A stretch of 64,000 nt of DNA. Origin: Mixophyes australis (taxonomy: Eukaryota; Chordata; Amphibia; Anura; Limnodynastidae). Each line of letters starts with the position of its first letter. Within the stretch, counting starts at the first letter, position 1. Below, one piece after another: positions 24,001 through 39,000 of the stretch. The position numbers were made by a program, and so were the translations under genes. Below the pieces are notes generated by a model. It saw only the letters and a list, made by a program, of their open reading frames with translations. It did not search any database and was not told where the DNA came from. The stretch lies in NCBI GenBank assembly GCA_036250195.1, contig JAVHZZ010000006.1, positions 165,808,424 through 165,872,423 on the forward strand, in the 5' to 3' direction.

Positions 24001-27000
24001 ATGACTATTATGCACAATTGTGTTTGATAAGGAGTAACTTTCCCAATTGTAGATTACAGGGATATTAGAGCTCAACTCAGAGTTCTGTGAACTGTTTATA
24101 AGCATTCTTATTGTGGCCTTGCGTTAAAAGTACCTTTACGCGAGGAACCACTGGCGCACTTGAGCAGACCCAAATAGTTGTAGAAATAATTAAACAGGAA
24201 CATTTAAATAACAAGAAAAGAGATGAAATCGGTGAACGTATATTCAAAGGGAGTGTAGGTGAAGATTTTGTGAACGACTAAAGAGCAGACATAAGTGGAA
24301 CTAATGAATAAATTGGAGGGCCACAGTAGATGGGGTATCTTTGCTTTGTAAGTGTACATAGACAGGGGCCAAACGAGCCCAATTCTAAATTTAGCTTTGA
24401 TATAAGGTGAGAGTCACACAGACTGTTCTTCACTTACACCTTTACTTTTTCCTATTGTGAATAAAGTGCATAGTAAAAATCTCAGAATTATTTTCCCTTT
24501 ACAGGATAAAAGACAACCTTGGCAGTCTGCACAAGACGTAAGGAACAGCTTGACTTTCATCTCTTGAAACGCAACACGTGAACAAAGTGCTTATTTTCCA
24601 AGGGTCGCTGTAGTTCTATGCTACACAAGTGTTTCATGGGGTGGGCAGTATATACGCTTCAAATACCTAATGTGGGTTAGATCCTACTTGTATTTTAACG
24701 TAGTTAGTTTGTTACATACAATAGTTAGTGGGGTTGAAAAACACACAAGTCTACCAAGATTTCTATAAATTCAAAACTTATTAATCCAGAGGAAGGCAGA
24801 GCACAACCCCAGAAGCATCTGTCAATTTAAATTCACAGGGGAAAACAAAATTCTTCCTGACCCCAATCATGGCAGTCAAATTCATTCCTGTATCAATCAA
24901 CATATTAATTTGTTCTTTATACCATTGATACCAAAGAAAGAGCATCCAATCAGTTGTTAAATCCATCAAATGATTCTGCTAATACCTACCTTTCTAGGCA
25001 GTGATTACCACAGTCTAGCTACCCTTACAGTGAAAAACCCATTTATATGCTTTTAATGATAACATTGTTCCTCCAATTACAGTGAATCCCCTCATTTCTC
25101 CTGTACTGTACTTAATGTAAAAAGCTTGTCAGACAAATCCTTGTATTGCCCTTGAATATATTTGTAGACATTAATTAGGACATCTCTGAGGCACATTTTC
25201 CTCAAAATTAAACAACTCAAGTTGATACCTTATACTAAGTAAAATAATATACTATAATACAGTTATATAGATGAATGAAGTAGCTCATATAATGTTAGAA
25301 TATTTTCAATAGATTATGGCTTTTCAAATTATGCATGTTACCCCAACGTACCCCAAAGAGCCCGGAATAGTAATCTCCAACTCTACTACACGGACAGCTC
25401 TCTTCTCTGCAAGCTGTCAACTTGGCTAGCCTGGGAGTGAAATACTGGTAAGGTTTGGGGATCCGTCCAGAGATGGACTACATGAGGGTGGATAATCTAA
25501 ATAGCAGGGGTAGTCCAAAAGAAGACTGCTTAATCATGTTATCACTTCAGCAGAAAACTAGCATACTTCCCCCCACTGAAAGTAATAATGTAATAATGTG
25601 TTTCATAACTCACATTGATAAGATGTACTTTACACCAAGTGTAAACAGTAATCCTGATATGTGCATGTGTTGTGCAGGCTGGAAGCTGAGAAAAAGAACA
25701 GCTCAAGTCAGATTACGCTGGATAGAATTGATAATATTTCTGCAGATGGAGTGATACAGGACAGTCCAGAGTCTGAAGGTAAAACATAAAAAACTCCTGT
25801 ATACTATATGGGTTTTTTAGACATTTATGAACATTTGATGCACAAAAAGATGGTGTTGCCCATAGCAACAAATCAGATGTTTGCTTCCACTTTATATACT
25901 GATATGATCTAATGTGTTGATAGGGACAGTATTCGAAGTGGGGGTGTATACGGTGGTATGCCATACCACCACTTCTCCTACTGCCTTCACTGTAAAGCTA
26001 TCAAATTCCATTTACTTATATTCACATAAACCAACTAGCAATTTATATAAACTTTTCCTTTTACCTGATTGCACTAACCAAGAGTTACCTTACCTAAATA
26101 AATAAAGACACTTGTTTGTTGAAAATTAAAATTAAAGTGGTGTCAACTAAAACAAAGACCAATTAGCCATCAGCCATTATAAAACCTTAATTAGAGCACA
26201 CTAAGATAATCGGACACTTATAGGTGGTGGAGCCCAACTCTACCTCGTTTTGGTTTGCTATCTTGGGACCGCCCAACCAGGCGGTGTCCCATAACTTCCC
26301 GAGGAGTAGCATTACCAACTGAACCTGCCTGTTAATGGAGAGTGCCCAACCAACCCAAATGTGTAATGATGGCTGCTCTTTGGCATGTTTTTTTGTCACA
26401 GCTAGGTTCTCCAAAAGAACCGAAGCCAGCCACCCACAGTGACTTCTCAAAGTCAAACAAGAACCATAAAAATTTGCTCCACGTAACAAGCTACAGCCTT
26501 CTCAGACAAATGTCCCTCTTCTGACAGGTACAAGAGCAGAAGAGTAATCTTAATGGTTGGATGGCTAACCACCGACCCCCCGTAAGCTGTCAGAAACCTC
26601 ACAATGGCCAGGTTAACTTTAGAATGGACCTTATTGAGGAAAACTGGGTTAATAGTGCTTCTCCAAGTCCTCCTAGGAATAATAACTGACCAGACTAAAC
26701 AGATTCCAGGCCATCGGGACAGAATAATCTCAAATCCCGATTCAATGTGCTTGATGAAGTAGAAAACCTTCAATTACCCAGGTCATTGCAAATGAACCAC
26801 CAGTATTTCAGTGCACCCAAACTAACCTTGATTAGGGACATAATTCTCAAGAACTGAACTTAACTTAATCAAAGTGAAGTAAAGCATCAGCAATAATCTT
26901 CCCAGCTCCAGGGACATGTCCTGCATTAAAAATAATATTATGGCACAAACAATTGAGAACTAGATATCCAAGCAATCCAATCTAAGCAATCCAAAGCAAT

Positions 27001-30000
27001 TGAGCTGTAGGGGTCTTTTTGGGCCGACCCTGAACTGGTGGGTTCCCTTCCTCTCCCTCCAAAACCCTTCTGGGGTGTTCAATGTATCCTCCATCTGGAT
27101 CAACCACGTCCCCATCCATGTCAACTCTCTAGTTAGATCCTTCTTCCTCTAGACACTGAGAATCAAACCGTCCAGCTACTCTTGGGTTGACACCTTCATC
27201 TGAAATGGCAGCCATAGGTCTCCTTTCTTCTGCTCATGGAGGTCTCACAGCGACCCCCTCAATAGACCTAGTGAGCTTTTTGATATCTTGTCTCCAATCT
27301 ATATCTCCCGATTTCCCTGGAGCATCATAACCCCAATCATCTCCTTGCTCATCTTCATCTTCTGTGAGCAGTTCTCTGAATCATCGTGATCTTCTGGGTG
27401 TAGACACTTTGGGCTCATTTGTTTCAGGCTCCTCCCAGAACCGGACACTAGCTCCGATGGGAAGCAAATGTTGTCGGTGGTATGTCTTTATAGGGCCTGT
27501 TCACCCCTCGGGTTCCACTGACAGAAAGTCAATACAGACTAACTCTAAGGGCCCATTGCTGGATATATTCTTTAAGGGGGCAGCCTTCTCTGGGAGGGAT
27601 TTCCGGAATATACTTGTCCCACAAGAGTTACAATAACTTTCAATGTCTTTCTCCATTTTCGGACAGTAGAATCTATCTGAATTTAAACTCACGGTCTTCT
27701 CTATTCCCATGTTTGTCTCAGTAGTCTGCAAACTATAACGAATGTCACTCTTAGAGGAGTAGCATTAAACATGAGCACATAGGAACAAGATGATGTGGAA
27801 GCGTATTACAAAATGCACGCTAAATATCTGTACAATGAAAAACATGTTTGCATATTTGTTCGAGATGCTCTAAAAGTTCTTTTCAGATTGTCAAATTGTC
27901 CACAATAAGTGAGCATATTAATCATTCTTGTAAGTTGGGACAAAAGCCATTGGCAGAATTATTGTTCTCCTGGGTTGTATATGGTTGATATAATGATAGA
28001 TTAATTGTTTGTTTTTTAGAGATAACAGGTCAAAAGAGTAAAGTTCCTCCAGTTTGCTATAACCCCCATCTATTCCTCTGCTGCTCCTTAGTTCTTTTTC
28101 CTTAGCAGTGGGTACAGAGCTTTTTACCCTTACTTTAATTATTGTATTAGGACAGCACCAGAAATTTAGCCCCCAATGTAATTGTTTAGTTATCCCGAGT
28201 AAAACAGTACTTGTGTATACTTGTGTAAAGCAATGTGTACTTTTTTCAAGGTCAGATGTAGCAATTTGGCCTAATACAAAACTAATACATTTTAACTTTA
28301 AAAACTTTTACCCTGATGATATTCCAACCCAGTGTGCAAAAATCCTTAGAGTGGAGATTTTTTTAATAGCTTTTCGATTGTGCCCTAATAATTCCTTCCC
28401 TTTGTGGAGGAAATCCACTTTGTGAAGCATGATGTACAGATGGGACGATAATTTAGCAGTTGAGTGTATAGGAACAGAATCAGATGTTTCCTGGTTGCAG
28501 CGCTGGAACTATAGGCTGTCAGTGATTTCTTTTTACAATGCCAGCATAATAGAACATGCTTGAAGACTACCATCTCAGCAGGATGCTTATCTGTGTTCGG
28601 GCAGTGTACAGTGGACAGAACACAAAGATAAGGCAGTGATAAAGTTATTAATGTGGTTGCTGTGAAAACAAGCAGTTTGTCACTCTAGCTTAAAGGGTTT
28701 AACATAAAATTAAATGTATATAACCACTAGCTTGCGTAGCAAAAGTCCTAGTTGGCTAACATTGGAGTATTTCATCAAGTGCCTGTCAAACGAGTATGAC
28801 TACCAAGCAAGCTACAGTAAGGACTGGAAACTGGGAGCCTCAAGAAACAGAGCACAACACCAAAATGCATGGGCAACCAGGTAGTGTAGAAGAACAATTC
28901 TTACCTCCTACGCTATTCAATTCTATATACTTGTTTTTAGGTAATCCTGATGAGTAGTCTACGTGTTCCAGATGATTTCATGTCCCATAAAAGCCCCACA
29001 TATCTTATGAGAAAGAGGACTAAATAGGATTGAAATCCTTGGATTTCATTGGCAAATCGATTATATTCAGGGAATAAATATCGACATTTTTTTTCCAGAT
29101 AATAACCCATGGCTTCTAGTAATTGACAAGTTAATGTCCCTGCTGCTGGCTCTGCTGAATTTTGTACATGATGTCCAAGTGCTATTGTGGAGACTACTGG
29201 AACTGCACATCATCAAGATTGTGTCCACCATAATCATCTGGATCGCAGTCCAGGAGGTATTATGGATTATTTTACAGTATAAAAATATCAACAGTCTGCA
29301 CCATCTTTGTATTAAAAGATAACTGAAAAGTTACTTTTTTTTGAAAGAATAATATAAGGAGAAAAAGAGCACAGAAAGTTAAGGAGAGTAGTGCACTGGC
29401 TGCCGCACATTCCGTGCTCCTGCCAACCTGACCTCTATTCCGCTTAGGCACATGTCTCCTCTAAAGCTTCAAAATAAATATTCTTAATTTACCATAATCA
29501 TCAAGTTATATAATAAAACTATATTCAGGCATAATTCTGACAAATGGTTTGTTCGCAACTTTTCAGTTTTTTAATGCACATTAGTCAAAAACTGGGTCAG
29601 TCTGTACTGTTGTCAGTACACAGGACCTCGTGCTTCAGTGATGTCACTGGCTAATTAATTGATAGGCTGCATTCTTATCAGTATTGGTCCATGCTGCAAA
29701 GTGGATGACTTTATAAGCAAGGAACAGATGAGTTTAAACAAGAATAATTTTGGTTACATAGCGTGCTCCTCCTGCATTTGTAAAGCAAGTTTTTCTCATA
29801 CACAAAAAAAGTACGGTAAAAACTCATTAGGAAATGAGGGCATTTTTCACATTTGTCTCTGTAGATTTGGTGATATTTTTTGTGTGTGGGTAACTTCAAA
29901 TTTATACATTTTGTTTCTATTTGGGTGAAATCCTCATAAAAATTCAACAGATTTGGTTAATATGGGCACAATACCTGCATGTGATTGCACAAATGAGATT

Positions 30001-33000
30001 TGTCACAGTGACTCTTGTTTGTTGTATTTTTTAATTTGGTTTGTATGTAAGCTTGCTGTATACAATTGGGATAAATTATGGTAATGTGAGAACAAGGCAG
30101 TTTTGTTATCCTACAGTACATTTTGTATGTTGATCTTACAAATTGAAGCAGTTTCATAAATTTAATTGCATTAAGGCTTCATTAGTTCATGTAGGGCAGG
30201 TCAACTGGTCCTAGTTTATCTTACTATGTGAATCCTTGGAAGTATCTTTCCAAGGATTTATAAATGATCCTACTTTTATTTTTTTTACACTCTGCCTTCC
30301 TGTGTTCTTAGGTCTCCCTTATGAACTGCCTCTTCTACGTGCCCTGGGTGTTTGCTTTGCCGTACTCGCACCTCCGTCCATATGCTTCAAATATTTCTAC
30401 CGTGTGGTCCTGTGTGATGGTCATCTGCAAAATGATGTATCAGTTGAAGTTTGTGAAACCATTAGAGTATTCCTCCAACTGCACTGAAGTGAGTATTTCT
30501 CTACTGATAATTTTCACTAGGAGTAACAAAAATGTTCTGTAGTTGGGTTGGGCTAGGGGTTAGAAATAAGAGACCGGGGCAGGGTAGGGAACAGGGTGTT
30601 TATTTTGCCAATTAAACTTAAACCCTGTCATATGTCCAGGGACTAGTGCGGTCCCTGGAACCTGCACAGCCCTCAATGAAGTCTGGCTCTCAAAGGGGAA
30701 AAAAATATCTGTGCCTGAAGATCACTAAAGAAGTTGGTCATTCTAACTAGATGTCCAACCTCCAGCCTATGTCAATTGTCCTGTGTCCCCAGTGTAATAC
30801 ACTGCAAGTAAATCCGCAGTTTGACACAACTGAAGTGTACTGCAACTAAATCTGTCCAGCATGAACAAAAAGGAGAATAAAAGCTTTGTAGGTTTGAGCA
30901 ATTTGACGTTTTCAAGGTTATAGCAGTGATCAGTGGATATGTCACTTCAAGTTTGAATGGGCTCCATGCAACAAGTAGGACAAAAGAGGCAGCTGCCTTG
31001 GACTCAAGAAGACTTGCTCTAAATTTTTTGGTGTGGGGCTAAGGTTCGAATACAGTCAATTGTTCCCATGTCTCATATCTGCCACCTCACATGGTATCAG
31101 CAATTAATGCTTTTATTGCAGGGACATTTAATGATCCTTGATATCCTTTGATATTTGACCTTTGTGCCCATTTCAGTAGTTGCTTAATTGCTGGCTATAG
31201 GCTGTATTTTAGGTATGTTTTGCCAAGTGCATAGTTCATGTGCTTTTCATTTATGTATGTCCAATTATTCCCTGATTTTACAAATTATATCTTTTACACA
31301 AAAATTCTTACAATAAAAATATTCTAATGTAAAATGTTGACCCCATTCTCATTTGCTAGTTGCTTGCTACATACTAATCAGTCACCCTGAAACATTTCTT
31401 ATCCTTTTTAAGTACATACTATGTCTCCTGCCAGTCACTTTCTTTGAGTTTCATTAGTTTCTCTGTTCATTGGAACAATGTTTATGTTTTTTGATCAATC
31501 TCTCAGGGGTTATTTCACAATGGAAGTCTTCACAGTGCTATTGCAGATGAGTTGCTACAGAAGTCTGTACTGTATATTGCCCCTGTGGATCCAGCTTTTT
31601 GGTGTGGGGGTCTGCGAAAGTGTGCAGATAGCGTTTTACCCTGCCTCCAGGTAACTCACTGCTCTATATGTATGTATATTGATAGTGTTCTTTATGTGTG
31701 TAATTAATATATACCTGTCATCTCTACACATCTCCACGAAGCAGTGGCGGAACTACCATTGGTGCAGCAGGTGCCATGCACCGGGGTCCATGGAGATAAT
31801 GGAGCACGCTGCATGGCAGATGCAGATGTCGGGGTCCCAGGTTCCTGCCTCCCCACCCCCCTGAACCAGGGCCCACAACTCGCTAGTTCCGCCTCTGCCA
31901 TGAAGTGCGCCTGATGCGCAATCCAAAATACCTAGATTTTGTAAGAATGCTCCTCAATGATTAGCCCACAGCACTTCAAGGTGCACATTCCTGAAAATCT
32001 GCCCTTTGCAACTCTTTATCTCATTTCAATTATCTCAGTTGGCTCACCGGTGCACCTACTCCCTCACTCCTCTTAACTCCTGGTCTCTGCCCGTGTGCCT
32101 CCATTTTGCTCTATAATTCTATGTTCCCTGCTGGAAATCTAGATATGCCTGTGATGAGTCTAAAGATTGTTTTCCACCATGGAACATCTGCTTTGCTCTT
32201 CATAATTAAGGCTGCCATTTTGTGTGTTGCACCAGTATTCAGCCTATCAATTTATTAGGAACAAGTGACATCACTGAGGCAATAGGCACACATAGAGGTG
32301 ACACATATATACATTAATACATTTTACTGTAATACTATATGCAACGATAAGTACATTGACGTCTGTTTGTCCCTAACAGAACCATCTGATTGTTCTGGCA
32401 CTGATGGCTATTCAGGTTACAGTGTATCGGCACCAGGTCTATTACCGGGCACACAACAAACTCACTACCCCCATCACCGGGAGCATCTTTGACAACATCA
32501 CCCGGAAAGCACTTGATGACGGAATGGTCAATTGCTTCAAGTATTATATCAATTATTTTTTCTACAAGTTTGGGCTGGAGGTAAGTTTTGTCTCAGGACA
32601 AGTTTACACTTTCTATGTACTTATTATTCAATAGAACGTTTTTGTTTCTTATATACCGTGTTAGAACAAGCTTACATAGAATAAGTTATGAAATGAACTC
32701 TCTTCTTTCAGATTTGTTTTGTCATCGCAGTAAATGTTGTTGGGCAGAGGATGGATTTCTACGCAGCTCTGTATGCGGGATGGCTGCTATACTTACTATA
32801 CTTGCGTCGTAGAAAAACCATTGCTGAGGCCTGGCCGAGGTACTGCTGCTTTATAGCCAGTATTATGACTCTCCAGTACCTGCTCTGCATTGGCATTCCC
32901 CCAGCATTCTGCACAGGTAACTCTATTCACTACAATGCTGCCACTCTTTAGTTTTTCACGACATTAACAGCTGTATACATGGCCACCAATACACAGCACA

Positions 33001-36000
33001 TTCCAGTTATGATTTAATATTTTTTTCTGGTACAGATTATCCATGGAGAACATTGCAATTGAAACCCAATTCCAACCTTATCAAGTGGCTCTATCTTCCA
33101 GACTTTGCCAGAAGCCCTGATCCAGGATTTCTACTTTGTACGTAAATTAACAGTGCACAACGAGGACTCTGATTGTAGTATTTTCCCTCTTTGGAACATG
33201 TGCAAAAGAGTAACTGCATAGTTTCTTTACAGCATAGTTTCTCCATCATTGTCCTTTTTAGTGCTTTAACATAGTTTTTTCTTTCTCTTTGGTTAGTAAT
33301 GGAACTCCTTACTCTTAGATGCTGTGTAATGATGTTGAATTAAAACAAACAGATTATCCATGTATCATTAATGTTAAGCTTGCTGTTTAGAGAGAACATT
33401 ACTGTTACATCTCCTTCCTAATTTTTGTGCAGACGACATGCTGCTCCTGCTCTTTGCTTCTCTGCAGTGGCAGGTGTTTGAGGATGAAAACTTGGCCTGT
33501 GTTCGTTTGCTAGCTGGTGATAACATTGAGATTAGCAAAGACTTGGATCCAGGAGACCTAAGCCAGTATAGCCCAGTACCCAATTTCATACACTGCAGGT
33601 AAGTACTGACCTGCAAAATATATATTGCAGTTGTTGTGTTGGTGACCTTCTTACCTTTTCATTGCATGCATTTTAACACGTTTCTCTCGTGTATGGTAGT
33701 TATTTTGTCAATATCCGTTGCTGAAAATTTAATTAACATGAAATACAGGTTTTATTTTTGGTTGGTTCGTTTATAGCCCGTTTGGGTTGGGTACAGTTTA
33801 TCTCTTTACACAATTCCGACTTGCATAATCCCTGCAAAAAAGATCCGAAATAATGAAAACCCGAATGATAATTAAACAGACTTACCTTCAATCCGACGAT
33901 GGAGATCTCCGATTGGATCAGCATGCTGACAGCAAGCCATTCCGATTGAAGAAGTGTTTGGCACTGCAGGCTGATGTCATTGTGACATCTGTCAATCCAA
34001 ATTTAAAGTGGCAATGTTGGGTTAAGTGTTTAAACTTATAACCTTAGGGGTCCCCACATTGCCGCTTTGGATTGACGGACGTCGCAATGACATCAGCCTG
34101 CAGTGCCGAACACTTCTTCAATCGGAATGACTTGCTGTCAGCATGCTGATCCAATTGGAGATCTCCATCGTCGGATTGAAGGTAAGTCTGTTTAATTATC
34201 ATTCGGGTTTTCATTATTTCAATTTTTTTTTGCAGGGATTCTCTATGTCAGAATTGTGTTAATTGTAGAAACGATTACCACCGAGTAAAACCTGGACCTC
34301 TTATGTTTTTCAATATAGCAAAGATTACTAACCTCAATAACATATTATTGTTGAATTTCATGCAGGTCCTACCTGGATATGGCAAAAGTGGTGGTTTTCA
34401 GTTTCCACTTCTGGTTTGTGTTGTGTTTGATCTTCATCACTGGGACGACCCGCATAAACATACTGTGCATGGGATACTTGATGGCCTGTTTCCATTTCAT
34501 GCTGTTCGGTGGCAGCCTTATTTTGAAGCCAGTCCGGCATATTCTAAAGCTTTGGGACTATCTCATAACCTATACTGCCTTTGTCATCACTATGAAAAAT
34601 CTTCTGTCGGTAGGTGTGTTTAATAAGCTTTATTGGGTTAGTCCACTGAAAAGTAACACAAGGTATTAATGACTGATGATGGCTCATATGTTTCTTATAA
34701 ACATTTTTATGTTCCACCATGGAACATTTTCTATATAGTGTGGCCATACAGAGTCTTCTAAGAATGACAAAGGTGGCCTTCAACCCTTTTGACTGAATGT
34801 CAGCAAAAATAGTATTAACCATAACTTTTTGTATTCCAATTCCTGCAGATTGGGGCATGTGCCTATCTTGATAAGCTGATGAAGAATAACTGCTGGCTCA
34901 TCCAGACATTTAGCATGTTTTGCACAATCAAGGGATATGACCTGTGTAAGTATCTGCTTATGTTCTTAAACACCGACTGCTTTGTATTGAATGTATCTTC
35001 AGAAGGGGCTGATTTTGCCTTCTCTCTACAGCTATCCCTTCGGATGAGATGTGTGAGCTGCCTGAGAATGAAGCGGGTATTGTGTGGGATGCAATCTGTT
35101 TTACCTTCCTTTTAATCCAGCGCCGTGTATTCTCCAGCTATTACTTTCTCTATGTCGTGGCAGATCTAAAGGCCTCTAAACTGTTGGCTTCAAGGTAATC
35201 ACTTTTTTCTTACACCATTTATAATCCTTAAATCCAGATATAGAAACACCGCACACCACCTCTGTGGAAGTTAACTCTCCCGCAAGTTGATTTTCCTTCA
35301 AATTTGCATCTATTTTCACAAGTGCCATTTTTATCAAAGTACTTATAATGACTTAAAGCCAATCCAAGTGACACAGATGATGCATGGCTGTTCCATTGGT
35401 AGTTCTGAAAGGTGATTGTAAAATGTACTACTATAGAGGGCTGTACACCAAATTATAGGAAAGTAATGTTTGCATCAAAGCCCATTATTTCTATGTGGGT
35501 TATATTTATACATCAATAGGTTATGCAAGGTTTAACAACCAGTAGGCAGTTCGGTGGGCATGAAAAATTGATTCTTTACCCACAATGACATCACTTGCAA
35601 TAAATAATAATGCCAAGAAGTAATATCTCACAGAAATACTTATAAGTCCCAATTTCAGAAAGTGGGAACAGCCAGATGTCAACATGATGGCATCTCACTT
35701 GAACTATAAAGTGGAGTATTATTGCTCAAAGACAAGTTTCTAAGGAGTTTCTATCAGACATGTCAATTCCTTGGAAATTTCAACTAGTTTGCCTGTTCCT
35801 TCAGGTAGCAATTCTTCCATGAAGCCTGTCACACATTTTGGTCAGGAGGTTGTAGATTGTTAGTGTCAACTAAGAATAGCACTGGCAGAATAGAGGCGCA
35901 GAGTTCAACAAACCCCTTGGTATTTAGCAAGAACCCCTGCAACGAATACTGGCGCTGCAGGGAATCGACAGGACCAGGCCCTCAGATCTGTCTCTTGGTA

Positions 36001-39000
36001 TGACTGGCTGCTACTAGTAGGTTGGATAATAAATGAAGCAAATTAAAATTAAAGGCCAGTGACATAAGAAAGCACAAGAGAACCCAGGATGCCTGATTAA
36101 AGATGAATCCTTATACTCTGGCCCTGAAAAGAGATCAGAGTGATTTTTAAATACAAGCTCCTGGTTTGAATTTGGGCGGGCTGATGACATTAGTGGTCAC
36201 CTGACCGCAACTTCAGGAAGGGAATGAAAGAGTGAGAGAGAAGTGCACCTCTACATCAAAGCAGAAGAGCAGCACATCAACAACACAGAATCAAGAAATA
36301 ACAGGTTCTAAAAATAGCAAAAAGGTGTCCAGGTAATTCTTGTGGCACCAGACTGGCCAAGAAAATCATGGTACCCAGGTGATGTGGCAGCAGGCCAGTC
36401 ATGACGGCTTCCTTAAAAATGGTATCTGTTAATTCCATAAACATTCCATCAGGATTTAACTCGGAACTAGGATCGCTGTCTTGCAGATTACCACATCTAA
36501 CTTTTCATGAAAGATAAAAGATAAAGCTCTTCTAAGAACAAAGCCCTCGTTTCAAATTAGTATCCAGTTTACACCTTGTGGTGAAACGAGGTACTAATAT
36601 CACCCAAACCAGCCTGTCCCCCATTTCTCACAAAATGTGGATTATAACATGTACATTTAATTGCCCTTGCTTTTGTTCCCCAGCTCAACAGAGTACAACT
36701 ACAGTGTCTAATTACATGTGGATAAGGGGACATTGTAGCTCATTGCAAATATGTATATTGTTCATTGTATATTGTTGATGTGGCAGTGAGGTTGTTATTC
36801 ATTGTCCTTAAAGTGAAGACAGGGGGGTTATGGGTAGGTATCATGTTGCAAGATATTGATGAAGGGAAGGCTAATTAGTATCCATTGTTCTCACAAGACT
36901 ACTCCAGACATTTGGTCTACAATCTGGCAGGGGATTTTTTGTGGAAATTAGATCCTAGATATAAGGAGCCACTCCATATTGATATTTAGTCTGAGAATTG
37001 ATTCATGGAAGGTGCTGTGTAGCTAGGTTTGAGTTTTCGCTCTCTACCAATGGACTACAGCTGCAGCTAAGAGAAGAACTCCATTGGTCTTTAAGTCAGT
37101 ACCTCCAGGTGATTGTAGCTCCTTAAGCTAGTGGGGTAAGGGACAGGTGATGTGGTAAGGCTGCCTGGCATTTATATACTGTGTGTACATAATATTCTAG
37201 TGTTGTTTTTATTACAATAAATGTACTGTTGTACTTTTCTAACCTCATTTGCCTGATTGACTAATAAAAACCTTAGAAGATAATGGGTAGGCTTCCCTGG
37301 CTCAGGAAGGCACCCGTGGGTAGCCAGCCAGAGTGAAGTGGGTAGAATTGGACCAGAAACCTTGGTATCTTCACACACCTCAATACGGATATTGGTTCAG
37401 TCTTCCAAAGAGGGGAACCCCTTTTATTGGTTGGTTGTTGTCAGGGTTCTGAGGACATACCTGGATAGGACTTCAAAGTTTTGGAAAACATATAACCGTT
37501 TGATCCTGTATGATGTGCAAAAGAGAGTTTTTGGCTACATCTAAACCAACTATTGCTATATAGATTACTTCCATAATTAAACAGACTTGCATTAGAGCAG
37601 AGCTTCTGATTCATGAAAATGTGAGGACATTCCTTTCTTTACTGCGGTATTTTTGTTTACCCTAGAGCTAGATAAAAGCATGAGCCAAACTAACGTCTAA
37701 AAACATTTTTTTTTTGCTGCAGAATAACTTATCTGTTTCAACTCTGAAGTACTTTTTTGTCATTTCATCCAATGTCAACATTGTCATCAGTCTTCCAAGA
37801 ATCAAGCAGACAATACTGTCTCTCAAGAGGAAAAAAATATTTTTGTTCAAACTGAAAAACTGATGCTTTGTCAACCAGCAACACAAAGTCCTTACTTGGT
37901 TCCTTATTGCTTAGAATCTGTTGCACTGGAGGGAAAGAGAGGAGTATATCAATGATTCCTTTATTGCAAGGAGTCTTTACTTTTCGCTACAGCTTTTTTT
38001 TTTAATTATTAAAAGAAGGTTTTGCTTTATTTATATATGATGCAATGATCTACTGGCATTTGTATCTGCATAAGTCTCTTTCTACTTCAATATGATGTTA
38101 TTCAGGGAGATATAATAACTACCTTCTACTAAATCTTATGGCACTTGTTTGAACAGGTTTTCATCCCAGGTATTTTGTTAGTTTTAGTGAGTTATAGTAT
38201 GGAGACAAATAGCAGAGGGAGAGGATGTTAGCATCATGTGAGACATTCCTATAAAGTCAAATGTTTATATATCTGCAGGGTAAGTAATGCTTTGCTAACT
38301 ATGAGTCCTCATGATATGCGCAATATCAGTTAGTCATTCCATGCCGCGGCCTCCAGGAGATATTAATGTATGAAGTATCCTCCTAATACTGTGATAAAGT
38401 TTTGTTAGAAGGTCAGGAGCAGGTCCAAACACGTTTTGCCACTGTTATGTGGCTTCTGTCTAAAGCTGCATCCTCATTCATCTCATGTTCATAAATGATA
38501 TCTTAGATTTTCTGTTATTTTATGTTCTAATACCTTATCTTTCTGTTATATCTTGGTACTGCCAACCTGACAAAATGATTGACAGCAAGTGTCATGAACA
38601 TTTTCTGGAGATCTGAGGGATCTCGGAGAATTGCATTTTTCCCATTCATTTTAGAAATAAACTTCTGGTAATCCAGAAGTGTAAGTGCCATTGGCGCTCA
38701 TGTCCTCATGCTCCAGGAAAGGTTTAAAAGCTCTGTATTGGGTCATGATACTTGAGAAATCTGGGAATAGTTAAATGCTAGCATGAAAAAAGTCAGCTAG
38801 TTCTATTTATCTTGATTTTCCCTGTATTCTGATGGAATGGTCTGTACCCGCTTGTCAGTTTTTGGCATTGAATATGATTTTAACTTTAAAGGTGATTTTC
38901 TAAACTTTTAAACAGACATAAAAATCAGGAGCAAAACATTTTCTCTCCTAGAGAATAACGTGAGTGCCAATATTGTGTTCAACTCTCATCTCTTCCCAAT

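Noticed and set aside
28108..28425. 105-codon open frame
   Set aside because: No motif, no splice context and no similarity to a known family.
36778..37375. Possible solo LTR with TG...CA ends and AATAAA
   Set aside because: No partner copy, primer site or target duplication could be found in the window.
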